64,000 nucleotides of DNA, from NCBI GenBank assembly GCA_963797765.1, contig CAWCQU010000002.1, forward strand, positions 496,001 through 560,000, read 5' to 3'. A program made the position numbers and the translations under genes. Every line of letters begins with the position of its first letter. Position 1 is the first letter of the stretch. The notes beneath the pieces were generated by a model, which made no database searches, was not told the DNA's origin, and worked only from the letters and a program-made list of their open reading frames with translations. Origin of the DNA: JBGPTK01 sp963797765 (GTDB lineage: Bacteria; Acidobacteriota; Terriglobia; Acidiferrales; UBA7541). Below are positions 47,194 through 56,336 of this stretch, one piece after another.

Positions 47194-48855
47194 ATGAAAA
47201 AACTAGCCTGGATCCTTGGCGGAATCATCATTCTTACTGTGATTGTAATTTTGGTCCTGCCTTCCTTAATCGATGGAAACCAATTCCGGCCCAGGATCGA
47301 ATCGTCCCTCACTGCGGCGCTGAACCGGAAAGTGGATATCGGAAATATCAGTCTCTCGATTTTTTCCGGAGGAGCGGTAGTGGACAATATTTCCATCGCC
47401 GATGATCCCGCGTTCAGCCACGATCCGTTCCTGAAGGCAAAATCCGTGAAAGTGGGCGTCGAATTGATGCCCTTGATTTTCTCGAAGCAAATGCACGTCA
47501 CCGCGTTTACGATCACGGAACCGCAGGTGAATCTGCTTCGGTCTCCCAATGGAACCTGGAATTATTCGACGCTGGGCGCCACGAATTCCAAGCCGAACAC
47601 CGCAAACGATTCCGCCAGCAGTGGCATGGATCTTTCCGTGCAAAAATTAACGATCGAAAGCGGGAAACTGTTGGTGGGCAATACCGGCGCGAATGCAAAA
47701 ATGCACGAATACGACGATGTGAAGTTCGAGGCGACCGACCTTTCCTACACTTCTCAATTTCCGTTCACATTCAGCGCCAAGGTTCCCGGCAATGGAGCAA
47801 TCAAACTGGATGGCAAAGCCGGCCCCCTGGATCGAAACGACATGCAGGAGACTCCGCTTTCCGCAAATCTCGATGTAAAAGGCCTCGATCTCGCATCCAC
47901 GGGATTTGCCGATCCTACGTCGGGGCTCGCAGGCTTGATCGATTTCACCGGGACGCTGATTTCCGATGGCAAGAATCTCAACGCCAAAGGCTCGGTTAAC
48001 GCCAACAAGTTGCAGTTGGTTCCAGGCGGCTCGCCCGCTCGAGTTCCCGTCACCGTTCAATTTGAAACCGACTATGCGATGAGACCTCAAACCGGCGCCC
48101 TGAAACAGGGCGACGTCCACTTAGGCAAGGCCTTCGCTCAACTCACCGGCACGTTTAACGCGTCGGGTGACGTTGCTTCCGTTCAAATGAAGCTCGCTGG
48201 CCAGAATATGCCAGCCGCGGACCTCGAAGGAGTGCTTCCTGCACTAGGAGTCACGCTGCCTTCCGGAGCTTCATTGCAAACTGGAGCCCTTTCCGCGAAT
48301 CTGACCGTCAGTGGGCCGGTGAACCGCCTGGTTACCACTGGGCCAATCAATCTCTCGAATGCCAAGCTGGCGGGATTCAGCCTGGGATCGAAATTGGGAG
48401 GGCTCGGCGCTTTTGCAGGATTGTCGAATAAGTCGGGTAGCGATACCACGATCCAAACTTTGAGTTCTCAACTGCGTGTCGCACCGGAAGGTATTCGCGC
48501 AGATAGTGTGAATCTGGTGGTCGAAGGAATCGGAACGATCACAGGCAACGGCACCATCAGTGCGGACCATGCCCTGAATTTCAAAATGCTCGCCAAACTG
48601 AGCGGAATCTCGCAAAGCCCGATCGGGGCCATTGCGGGAATCGCCGGTATGGCAGGCCTTGGAGGTAAGCAAGGGATCGCTGCTGGCATAGCCTCCAACG
48701 GAATTCCGTTTACGATTCAGGGAACCACGTCGAACCCGACGTTCGTTCCCGATGTCGCCGGGCTCGCCAAAGGAATGGGAAAGAACGCGGCGTCACCCAG
48801 CCAACAAAATCTGGGCGGCATTCTCGGCGGCCTTTTAAAAGGCAAGAAACCGTAG
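47194..48855 (+). CDS. AsmA family protein
   Basis: A 553-residue protein with one N-terminal anchor helix (ILGGIIILTVIVILVL) and a long beta-rich periplasmic part. The segment LNRKVDIGNISLSIFSGGAVVDNISIAD is the AsmA N-terminal motif. These bridge-like proteins help move phospholipids between membranes in Gram-negative bacteria. ATG at 47194 has AGGA a few bases upstream; the long open frame before it is not coding-like. It is divergent from lptD, fitting an envelope-biogenesis neighbourhood. Confidence 0.85.
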   Translation: MKKLAWILGGIIILTVIVILVLPSLIDGNQFRPRIESSLTAALNRKVDIGNISLSIFSGGAVVDNISIADDPAFSHDPFLKAKSVKVGVELMPLIFSKQMHVTAFTITEPQVNLLRSPNGTWNYSTLGATNSKPNTANDSASSGMDLSVQKLTIESGKLLVGNTGANAKMHEYDDVKFEATDLSYTSQFPFTFSAKVPGNGAIKLDGKAGPLDRNDMQETPLSANLDVKGLDLASTGFADPTSGLAGLIDFTGTLISDGKNLNAKGSVNANKLQLVPGGSPARVPVTVQFETDYAMRPQTGALKQGDVHLGKAFAQLTGTFNASGDVASVQMKLAGQNMPAADLEGVLPALGVTLPSGASLQTGALSANLTVSGPVNRLVTTGPINLSNAKLAGFSLGSKLGGLGAFAGLSNKSGSDTTIQTLSSQLRVAPEGIRADSVNLVVEGIGTITGNGTISADHALNFKMLAKLSGISQSPIGAIAGIAGMAGLGGKQGIAAGIASNGIPFTIQGTTSNPTFVPDVAGLAKGMGKNAASPSQQNLGGILGGLLKGKKP

Positions 48856-48941
48856 CCTTCGCTATTTGTGCTGGCGCGGGTTATCTGTTTCGCGACACGG
48901 CTCGCCAGTTTGCTGCGCGCTGTTCATCATCCGCTGCTACG

Positions 48942-49967
48942 ATGTGCGCGCTCGGTGAAGGGCTTTCGCCGAGAACGTCCGCAGCGCAAAACGGACCGGT
49001 GCTTCAAATCTGCCCACAATGTGGTGCTGTGAGTTCCGCGAATGTATCCGCGTGCTCACTTTGCGATTCGCCTTTCACGCCCGGGGAAGAAACTTCGGTT
49101 GTCTCTTCGGCCCAGCAGAACTCTGCCCCCTCGCTCGAATTCGATCCCAAGGTTCAATCGGATTCGCAGCAGGCAGAATCAGCTGAGCCGCAATCCGCCA
49201 TTGCGGTTGAATCGGCGGAGCCGGAGTGGCGTCTCGAGTTGGCTCGGCGTCTCCATGCCTATCGCGCCCGCCGCAGGCGGGTAGATGATGACGACGACTT
49301 GCAGCCTCCGCTGCCGTTTTCGGATGAAATTGGAGCGCCGGCTCCGGATTCCTTGCCTGAACCTCCTCGCCCCGCCGTTAGGCCTTCCTGGCGTTCCCGG
49401 CCGCGTGGGAAGACCCGAGTTGAAATTCGCATCGATCAACCCGAATTCGATTTTTCCTCCGCGGACGATTCCCGCCACCACCCAGATACGGCGCTGGTAC
49501 CCGTGGCGGAACTGGCCGAGCGCCGTTATGCCGGTTTGCTCGACGCTGGATTCATCGTCCTGGCTTATATCGGATTTCTTTCGCTTTTCCGGTCGCTGGG
49601 CGGCCAACTCTCCTTCGAGAGATTCGATTGGGTCGTATACGGCGCTACATTCTTTCTCTTTTACGTTCAATATTTCGTGCTGTTCACTGTATTCAGCGGA
49701 GACACTCCCGGGATGCGAATTCGAGGCCTCTCCGTGGTTAGCCTGGATGGAAGTCTACCCGGCACGCGACAACTGCTGTGGAGGAGTTTCGGATACGTCC
49801 TATCCGGCAGCACGCTGCTGATGGGCTTCTGCTGGTCACTATGGGACGAAGACCATTTAACCTGGCAGGATCGCATTTCGCAGACTTACCTGACGTCCGC
49901 CAGCCCCCTGGATAATGTTGAAACGATTGATGTTTCTCGAAACCAGCACAATTTCGCTCACAAATAG
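48942..49967 (+). CDS. RDD-family membrane protein with N-terminal zinc ribbon
   Basis: A 341-residue protein. An N-terminal double-zinc-ribbon-like element (CPQCGAV and CSLCDSP at about 24-42) leads to a long disordered, acidic and Pro-rich linker (about 45-175), and a C-terminal RDD domain with three helices (RRYAGLLDAGFIVLAYIGFL, then GDTPGMRIRGLSVVSLDG). RDD proteins are membrane proteins of largely unknown role, some linked to ion transport. Function here is unknown. Confidence 0.8.
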   Translation: MCALGEGLSPRTSAAQNGPVLQICPQCGAVSSANVSACSLCDSPFTPGEETSVVSSAQQNSAPSLEFDPKVQSDSQQAESAEPQSAIAVESAEPEWRLELARRLHAYRARRRRVDDDDDLQPPLPFSDEIGAPAPDSLPEPPRPAVRPSWRSRPRGKTRVEIRIDQPEFDFSSADDSRHHPDTALVPVAELAERRYAGLLDAGFIVLAYIGFLSLFRSLGGQLSFERFDWVVYGATFFLFYVQYFVLFTVFSGDTPGMRIRGLSVVSLDGSLPGTRQLLWRSFGYVLSGSTLLMGFCWSLWDEDHLTWQDRISQTYLTSASPLDNVETIDVSRNQHNFAHK

Positions 49968-50081
49968 TTCCAGCCGAGTCACCGAGTGGCAGCCGCCTAG
50001 CCGGAAGAGCCTAAATTTCAGAAACCGGGTAGCACCCTTTCGCCAGCTTGGCGCGTCCAAGAATGTGGGAGAAAAGATTCC

Positions 50082-50234
50082 TTGAAGCAGCGCTTCCTCA
50101 ATCAAAAGCTCGGCAAAAGAGCCAGCCGTAACGCGGATTTGCGCAAAGCCAAGCTGATGGCTAGGCCTGCGCGCCGTTCGTCGGCCGAAGGCGCATTGCC
50201 GGGTCGGAACGTGGCCAAAGGCAAACCTGTCTGA
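50082..50234 (+). CDS. Possible small basic protein
   Basis: TTG at 50082, ten bases after GGAG at 50068-50071, opens a 50-codon frame ending at TGA 50232-50234. The product is very basic (many Arg and Lys) with no recognised motif. The base composition could produce such a frame by chance, and no conservation can be checked here. Confidence 0.22.
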   Translation: MKQRFLNQKLGKRASRNADLRKAKLMARPARRSSAEGALPGRNVAKGKPV

Positions 50235-50252
50235 GGAAGGCAGATCCAATGT

Positions 50253-50258
50253 TATAAT
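50253..50258 (+). promoter_or_regulatory. Candidate -10 box of the S41-like gene
   Basis: Perfect TATAAT 72 bases before the ATG. A good -35 hexamer is not visible at 17 bases upstream, so support is partial. Confidence 0.4.
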
Positions 50259-50329
50259 TCAGGCTTCTGTGCTGTTGCCTGATCCTGCGGCTGGTAGCCG
50301 CGCCTCGAAGTTCCGGAAGGGGAAAACGC

Positions 50330-51598
50330 ATGAGCCGTCTGGCTAAGAAAATTGTCCTATCGCTCTCCGTTTTGGTTTTTGCCTACGTGGCGATGGGCTA
50401 TGTGCTCGGCAAGACCAATGACGACAAGACCTATCGCTCGCTGACCGTGTTTGGCGAAGTGCTCGAGCATATCCAGCACGACTACGTGGAAGATCCCAAC
50501 ATGCGCCAGGTGGAAACCGGAGCGCTGCACGGGCTTCTCGATTCCCTGGACCCGCAATCGAGTTACTTGAGCGCCCGCGAATATTCGGACTACAAAAGCA
50601 AAGTCGATAATGAATCGAAGGGCGGCTCGGGCCTGGAGCTTTCCAAGCGTTTCGGATACATCGCCGTCATTTCGGTGATGCCGGATAGTCCCGCGCAGAA
50701 AGCCAATATTCACACGGGCGATTTGCTGGAATCCATCGCCGGATTTACCACCCGGCAAATGGCCATCGGCCAGGCGCAAGTGCTGCTGAGCGGCGAGCCA
50801 GGCACGGCGGTAAAGGTTTCCGTGATTCATCGCGGCGGCGGCGAAGCGCAGGATCTCGATCTGGTGCTTGCGAGGGTTCCGGCTCCCAAATTGCTGGAAG
50901 ATAAATTGAATGGCGATGTCGCCTATCTGCGGGTACCTACGTTTGACCGCGGAATTACCGCGCAGATTCGTGAAAGGCTGCTGCAAATGGAAAAACAAGG
51001 CGCGCACAAACTAATTCTCGATCTGCGCGACTGCGCGCGCGGCCAAATGCAGGAGGGCGTGTCCACCGCCCAGCTTTTCCTGCCGTCAGGGAATATCACT
51101 ACACTTCGCGGCCAGACCGTTACTTCCCAAACGTTTTCGGCTGATCCTTCGAAAGTGGTTTGGAAACAGCCGATGACTGTTTTGATTTCGACTGGAACCG
51201 CCGGCCCAGCGGAAGTGGTTGCCTCCGCTATCGCGGATAATAAGCGCGGCGAAACGGTTGGAACCACGACCTTCGGCACCGCCTCGGAACAGAAAGTGAT
51301 TCCGCTCGATGATGGCGCCGCATTGATCCTTACCGTGGCGAATTATTTCACGCCGGGCGGCAAATCGATTCCGGCGGATGGAGTGGTGCCCCAAGTGGAA
51401 GTTCGTCCGGCGCTCGATGATTCCGGCGCGATCAGCCAGGATCAGGCCACTCCCCAACCGGGCCAGTTGCCGTCTGTCGACGATCCGGTTATGAAGAAAG
51501 CGATTGATATTCTTCAGAGCGGCGGTGCGGCAAAACACGCCGCTCTGAAGAAGTCTCTTGAAATGTTCCGTTCGGAAGCGCGCAAGCGCGCGGCCTGA
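50330..51598 (+). CDS. S41/CtpA-family protein with substituted catalytic residues (probable pseudo-protease)
   Basis: A 422-residue secreted or membrane-anchored protein (helix at about 8-26) with a PDZ domain and an S41 peptidase core (LVLARVPAPK, LILDLRDCARGQMQEG). The strand that in CtpA proteases reads GTAS-A-SE here reads GTAGPAEVVAS, so the catalytic Ser position (292) is Gly. The loop that reads TFGKGSVQ there reads TFGTASEQKV, so the catalytic Lys position (317) is Thr. Size and the rest of the fold are normal. It may act as a scaffold or a binding protein. AAGGGG precedes the ATG. Confidence 0.82.
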   Translation: MSRLAKKIVLSLSVLVFAYVAMGYVLGKTNDDKTYRSLTVFGEVLEHIQHDYVEDPNMRQVETGALHGLLDSLDPQSSYLSAREYSDYKSKVDNESKGGSGLELSKRFGYIAVISVMPDSPAQKANIHTGDLLESIAGFTTRQMAIGQAQVLLSGEPGTAVKVSVIHRGGGEAQDLDLVLARVPAPKLLEDKLNGDVAYLRVPTFDRGITAQIRERLLQMEKQGAHKLILDLRDCARGQMQEGVSTAQLFLPSGNITTLRGQTVTSQTFSADPSKVVWKQPMTVLISTGTAGPAEVVASAIADNKRGETVGTTTFGTASEQKVIPLDDGAALILTVANYFTPGGKSIPADGVVPQVEVRPALDDSGAISQDQATPQPGQLPSVDDPVMKKAIDILQSGGAAKHAALKKSLEMFRSEARKRAA

Positions 51599-51604
51599 TC
51601 GGGC

Positions 51605-52750
51605 GTGTCTGCGAAAATCCGGGTTTCGATACTCACCCATCCGTTTCGACCGTATTGCGCCCGTCTTTGGCTCGTTATTCTTTTTTTCTCGCTCTTCTCC
51701 GCGCTAACCGGCTGCCATAAGCACTCCCTAACGTCCGCTGAACTTCGCGCCATTACTCACGAGATGGTGACAGCCGCGCAGGGCGTTGTCGGTCAAAAGT
51801 CCGAAATCATCGTCCGCCCGGAAATGGTCAACGTGCCGGAGGGCGAAGCGCCCGCACAACTTTTCACCGATCACATTTACATCACGCTTTCCGACGCCGC
51901 CCAGAAAACCGAAATCGAACGCGCGCTCGACAACGTGGCGCGGCGCCATGGCCTTACGCGTTCTTCCACATCATCGGTTGCGGGCATGATTCGCTTCGAC
52001 TACTTGCAAGACGGCCAGCGGACACAAGCGATCCACATCGTCACGCCGGTCGCTGCGCGCCCGCATCTACCGGCTCAAACACAGAATTCGAACGGTCCGC
52101 GCCTGGCCATTATTCTGGACGATCTCGGCAGCGATCGCTCAGCAGCCGATGCGCTGTTCGCTCTACCGTTTCCGTTAACGATCTCGGTGCTGCCCGGCCA
52201 TCCGTTTTCCACCCAGGCGGCCGAGGAAGCTTACCGCCGCGGTGACCAGGTACTCCTGCACCTGCCCATGGAATCCACGGGAAACGAAAATGTGGAAAAA
52301 GTTGAGCTGCGGCCGGGCATGAACGCGGATGAAATCGCAAAAATTCTCGCCGGAATGCTAGAAACAGTCCCGCACGCGGCGGGCGTAAATAATCATCAGG
52401 GTTCGCGCGCCACGGCTGACCCGCAGCTAATGGGCGCGCTGATGCCTGCGCTGCGCGAGCGCGGCCTTTTCTTCATCGATAGCCGCACCACCGCGCAGAC
52501 CGTAGCTTACGATGTGGCCCAACGCGACGGTGTGCGCACCGCCTACCGCACCACCTTCCTCGATGACGTGCAAACCCGCGAAGCAGTCCTCGCACAACTG
52601 GAGAAGGCCGCCGCTCAGGCCGACAAACAAGGTTGGGCGATTGCTATCGGCCATCCTCACCACACGACTCTGGCGGCGCTGCGTGAGGGACTGCCCAAGC
52701 TCGAAGCGCGCGGCATTCACCTGGTGGTGGCTTCCGACCTAGCGCACTGA
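51605..52750 (+). CDS. Divergent polysaccharide deacetylase (YibQ/DUF610 family)
   Basis: A 381-residue exported protein. A hydrophobic start ending in a lipobox-like SALTGC suggests a lipoprotein. The C-terminal domain (about 160-380) starts LAIILDDLGSDRSAADALFALPFP and includes GHPFSTQAAEEAYRRGDQVLLHLPME and HAAGVNNHQGSRAT, the features of divergent NodB-fold deacetylases. The activity is not proven for the family, which occurs next to murein-related ctp genes. GTG at 51605 begins seven bases after the S41-like stop, so the two are probably co-transcribed. Confidence 0.85.
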   Translation: MSAKIRVSILTHPFRPYCARLWLVILFFSLFSALTGCHKHSLTSAELRAITHEMVTAAQGVVGQKSEIIVRPEMVNVPEGEAPAQLFTDHIYITLSDAAQKTEIERALDNVARRHGLTRSSTSSVAGMIRFDYLQDGQRTQAIHIVTPVAARPHLPAQTQNSNGPRLAIILDDLGSDRSAADALFALPFPLTISVLPGHPFSTQAAEEAYRRGDQVLLHLPMESTGNENVEKVELRPGMNADEIAKILAGMLETVPHAAGVNNHQGSRATADPQLMGALMPALRERGLFFIDSRTTAQTVAYDVAQRDGVRTAYRTTFLDDVQTREAVLAQLEKAAAQADKQGWAIAIGHPHHTTLAALREGLPKLEARGIHLVVASDLAH

Positions 52751-52915
52751 CTACCGCTGCGCACACTCAGCCTTGGCCGTCATTCCGACAGCCGGGCCTC
52801 ATCCGACTCGAGGAATCCAGCGTATGCTGCGCCGCTTTCCAGATAATTTTTTGCGAATCGACGCAGCAATTGCCAAAAATTCAGCTGCCACAATGAGAAT
52901 TAACAAAGGAAGGAC

Positions 52916-54022
52916 CTACAGAATTTCTTGAATCAATCCGCCTACATGTTCCGCGATCGCCAGCGCCGAGGTCAGCGCCGGCGATTCCATCCCAATCAAT
53001 TGCACCACCGAAGGAAAATCCGGATCGCGCGTAATGATGAAATCCCTGATCCCCTTGTGCCCCGGCGGTGCCAGCTTTGCACGCAGCCCGGAATAAGCCT
53101 GAACCATATCCTCCGCTCGAACTTCCGGCAACATTGGCCGCGCCATCTTCACAAACGCCTCGACGGGCAGGCGATTGCTTTCGTAATCATCCTTTCTTTC
53201 CACGTAACTCGCCGTGGGGCCGATCAGCACGGTATCCCACAAGGTTCTGGTCAAGTGCACTCCCAAACTCAATCCATTGTGCTCAGGCAACGGATAGACC
53301 AGGGAATTCACCAGGTAAGCTTTCGCCCGAGTCAGTTCGCAATATTCTCCGCGCACCGGATAAATCCGATTCGCGGCCAGCGGCGAGCCAAGCATCGCCG
53401 CCACTTCATCGGCATAAAGCCCGGCGCTATTCACCAAGCAGCGCGCTTCAATTTCTCCAGCCGTGCTGCTCACGCGCACGATTCCGTTCACAAATTCCAA
53501 ACGCTCCACCTTGGCGTGCATCACCAGGTTTGCGCCGCGATCGCTAGCCAGCCGCGCACATGCCTTTACCAATTCTTCGCTGGCTACAATCCCGGTGGAG
53601 GGCACATCAATCGCCGCGCGGCCCTCAATGTGCGGCTCGCGCTGGCGAATCGCGCCGCGATCGATAATCCGCAACCCTTCCAGTCCATTTTTATTGCCGA
53701 TCTCGACCAGTTTTTCGAGCTCGGGCTCTTCTTCCGCCGACGTCGCAACAACGAGCTTCCCGGTCTTTCGATGGGCCACTCCGTGCGCTTCGCAAAACTC
53801 ATAATCCAGGGTGTTCCCGCGCACACATAATTTCGCTTTCAAGGAACCAGGTTCGTAATAAAGCCCCGAATGAATCACGCCGCTGTTGCGCGAGCTGGCG
53901 CCCATCCCTACTCGCGGCATCTGCTCGAGCAGAAACACGTCTCCCCAGCGCGCCGCGGCCATGCTCGCAATCGCGCAGCCCACCACCCCGCCGCCTACAA
54001 TCACTATGTTTGCGCGGTCCAT
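52916..54022 (-). CDS. FAD-dependent oxidoreductase, L-2-hydroxyglutarate oxidase (LhgO)-like
   Basis: A protein of 368 residues. ATG at 54022 gives a start MDRANIVIVGGGVVGCAIA with the dinucleotide motif at once. Other pieces are GASSRNSGVIHSGLYYEPGSLKAKLC, the IYPVRGEYCEL strand and the C-terminal VQLIGMESPALTSALAIAEHV. These are the blocks of LhgO, which oxidises L-2-hydroxyglutarate, a membrane quinone-linked enzyme. The upstream open frame to 54043 adds only a few residues. It stands alone between genes pointing both ways. Confidence 0.85.
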   Translation of the reverse strand: MDRANIVIVGGGVVGCAIASMAAARWGDVFLLEQMPRVGMGASSRNSGVIHSGLYYEPGSLKAKLCVRGNTLDYEFCEAHGVAHRKTGKLVVATSAEEEPELEKLVEIGNKNGLEGLRIIDRGAIRQREPHIEGRAAIDVPSTGIVASEELVKACARLASDRGANLVMHAKVERLEFVNGIVRVSSTAGEIEARCLVNSAGLYADEVAAMLGSPLAANRIYPVRGEYCELTRAKAYLVNSLVYPLPEHNGLSLGVHLTRTLWDTVLIGPTASYVERKDDYESNRLPVEAFVKMARPMLPEVRAEDMVQAYSGLRAKLAPPGHKGIRDFIITRDPDFPSVVQLIGMESPALTSALAIAEHVGGLIQEIL

Positions 54023-54153
54023 GAAGTGTCTAGCTGACCACAAATTGATTCAGGTGAACAGTCCTCGTGAGAAGCGAGTGTATCGCGGAATTAAACTGCA
54101 ATGCTCGCTGGCCAATTTCCGAAACCTGGTTGAATGGTAATTCGGCCTGCAAT

Positions 54154-55311
54154 TCAGGCCGGATAATCCGTATTTTTCCCTCGAAACATCGCCGTGCAGG
54201 GAATCAATCTCGCGCCGCTTCCATCGTGCACCGCGTAGCTGACGCGATGCCCATTCTCCCGGAATTCCCACAGGGTCGCGGCGCCGTGGACTCCATCTTT
54301 ATTCAGCGCGTAGAAATCCAGATGGAATTTCTTCAGCCGCGTCATATCGTTGTTGTAGTTCCGGATCACGCGGCGAATCGCTTCCTGGCACGCTTCGGTG
54401 GGACTTTTGCCCTGGCGCATCATCTCCACAATCGTGTGCCCTCCCGAAATTTTGATGTTCTCCTCGCCGCGGCCCGTCGAGCCTCCGCCGCCCACATCGC
54501 CATCCAGAAAAAGCCCCGCACCGATGATCGGCGAATCGCCCACGCGCCCCGCGATTTTCCAGGCCAGTCCTGATGTGGTGGTCACACCGGACATTTCACC
54601 TTTCTCATTCACAGCCAGGCAATTGATGGTCCCCGTCGGAGGATGCGTCACCACGTCATAGATGTGGTCCCGCCAAGCCAGCTTCTCGGGCGTATCGAAG
54701 AGCGCCGCGGTCCGCTCTTTCCATTGCGGGCTGGCCAGTCCCGGCCCCCAGTTCGACGAACTGGTCGCTTTCCAGGCAAGCCAGGCCAGCCGCGAACGCT
54801 CGGTCAACAAATTCATCGGCTCAAAACCTTCATCTTCCGCAAATTTCAGCGCGCCCGGCCCCACGATCATCACGTGATCGGTATGTTCCATCACTGCTCG
54901 AGCCACCAGGCTGGGATTTTTAATTCTACGCACGGACGCCACGGAGCCGGCCCGCCGCGTCGGTCCGTGCATCACGCAGGCATCGAGTTCCACCTCTCCG
55001 TCTTCGTTTGGCAGCCCACCATAGCCCACCGAATCATCATTCGGATCGTCCTCCACCTTGGTCACTACCGCCAGAACCGCGTCAAGCGTGTCGCCGCCTT
55101 TGCGTAGCACATCCATGCCCGCATCCAGATGAGTAACTCCATTGGCGGCCGAAATAATTGTCGGCTTTTTTCCGGCACCCGAAGCGGCGGACGCAGTCTG
55201 CGACTCCGCCCCAGTGCCAGGAATCACTGCTCCCAATAAATTCCGCGCGCTTGCGGCCATGCCGCCCGCTAAGGTGGTAAGAAAAAATCGGCGCCGAGTC
55301 CATTTATCCAT
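54154..55311 (-). CDS. N4-(beta-N-acetylglucosaminyl)-L-asparaginase-like hydrolase, TAT-exported
   Basis: A 385-residue Ntn hydrolase. A twin-arginine-type signal (RRRFFLTTLAGG) precedes the mature part. The processing site is in PPTGTINCLAVN, where a Thr would be the nucleophile after self-cleavage, and the beta subunit has the GEMSGVTTTSGLAWK and GRVGDSPIIGAGLF blocks typical of glycosylasparaginases. It would remove glycans from asparagine. The open frame runs back to 55752, but ATG at 55311 has GGGGGGGA upstream and matches the signal peptide. Confidence 0.85.
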   Translation of the reverse strand: MDKWTRRRFFLTTLAGGMAASARNLLGAVIPGTGAESQTASAASGAGKKPTIISAANGVTHLDAGMDVLRKGGDTLDAVLAVVTKVEDDPNDDSVGYGGLPNEDGEVELDACVMHGPTRRAGSVASVRRIKNPSLVARAVMEHTDHVMIVGPGALKFAEDEGFEPMNLLTERSRLAWLAWKATSSSNWGPGLASPQWKERTAALFDTPEKLAWRDHIYDVVTHPPTGTINCLAVNEKGEMSGVTTTSGLAWKIAGRVGDSPIIGAGLFLDGDVGGGGSTGRGEENIKISGGHTIVEMMRQGKSPTEACQEAIRRVIRNYNNDMTRLKKFHLDFYALNKDGVHGAATLWEFRENGHRVSYAVHDGSGARLIPCTAMFRGKNTDYPA

Positions 55312-55488
55312 GGAATCCCCCCCCAATAAGATCGATTTCGAGCGAAGCATAGTCCCACGCTCTGCCACCAGCAAGAGAAGATTTGTCAGCAATATACGGG
55401 TTCTGCAAAGAAGCTCGCTCCACCAATCCAGCAGGCCCGCGATTGCGTACTCCCTATAGGCAGCGGAACGGACAGGAGAAAGAGGACC

Positions 55489-56322
55489 ATGCCCGGAAAT
55501 TTCGATCTTGAGAAATACCTGAAGAACTCCAGGAAAGTGGACGTCAGCGATATCGACTTTTCCGAAGTCTCGCGCTATCCGCTTTCTGAAAGCGAAATTC
55601 GCTGCCTTACCTACATGATGGATATTGAATCGCACACGATCGTCTACCTGCGCGGAATTCTTTCCACCTGCGCGATCGAGGACCCGGAAACCACCGCGTT
55701 TCTGAGTTGTTGGGCCTACGAAGAGCATTTCCACGGGCGCACCATCGGGCAATTCCTGGCCGCGGCAGGAGTCACATTTTCTGACCGCCGAATCGCTGAG
55801 GTAAAAAAATCAACTTCGTGGACAGAATGGCTGAAAGGCATGGGCTCGTCGCTGCTCTGCCAGTGCACCCGCCACTTTCACGCGGCGTATCTCACCTACG
55901 GTGCGATTTCCGAATTGTCGACGCTCGAAGGTTACGGAATATTGGCGCGCCGCACCGCCCATCCCATCCTCGCGGAAATTCTGCGGCGGCTGGCCAAGGA
56001 CGAACGCCGCCATTTTTCCTTTTATTACAACAAAGCAGCCGAATGTTTGCAGCCGCGCAACGCGCAACGGCTTACTGAATTCATCATCCGGAAATTCTGG
56101 ATGCCGGTCGGCGGCGGCGTGAAATCGGATTTCGAGGTGGATTGGGTTTTGGCTTTCATTTTAGGCGACTCGATGGGCGCGGAAGTCGCTTCACGCATCG
56201 ATGCCACGATTTCGAAATTGCCCGGTCTTGGCTGGTTTGACCGTCTTTCGCGAAGCCGCCAGGAAAGCCTTGAGCGGGTCGCCTTGCAGTCGCTCCCCGG
56301 CCAGGCGATAGCCGCCACCTGA
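55489..56322 (+). CDS. Ferritin-like diiron protein (acyl-ACP desaturase-like)
   Basis: A 277-residue all-helical protein. Two iron-binding motifs can be read: AYEEHFHGR (an E-E-x-x-H type) and KDERRHFSFYYN (E-x-x-H), on helices about 85 residues apart, as in acyl-ACP desaturases and related diiron ferritins. The N-terminal helix DIESHTIVYL could supply a third ligand. The substrate is unknown; the family includes fatty-acid desaturases and aldehyde-forming enzymes. It is divergent from the asparaginase-like gene and convergent with the amidohydrolase. Confidence 0.72.
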   Translation: MPGNFDLEKYLKNSRKVDVSDIDFSEVSRYPLSESEIRCLTYMMDIESHTIVYLRGILSTCAIEDPETTAFLSCWAYEEHFHGRTIGQFLAAAGVTFSDRRIAEVKKSTSWTEWLKGMGSSLLCQCTRHFHAAYLTYGAISELSTLEGYGILARRTAHPILAEILRRLAKDERRHFSFYYNKAAECLQPRNAQRLTEFIIRKFWMPVGGGVKSDFEVDWVLAFILGDSMGAEVASRIDATISKLPGLGWFDRLSRSRQESLERVALQSLPGQAIAAT

Positions 56323-56336
56323 CCGCGCTGGCTTCG

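Larger units (their letters stand above)
49968..50329. other. Intergenic region with small ORF and promoter candidate
   Basis: Contains a possible 50-codon ORF (50082-50234), TATAAT at 50253-50258 as a -10 box and a perfect hairpin GCGGCT/AGCCGC at 50287-50301 in the leader of the S41-like gene. The rest shows nothing recognisable. Confidence 0.45.
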
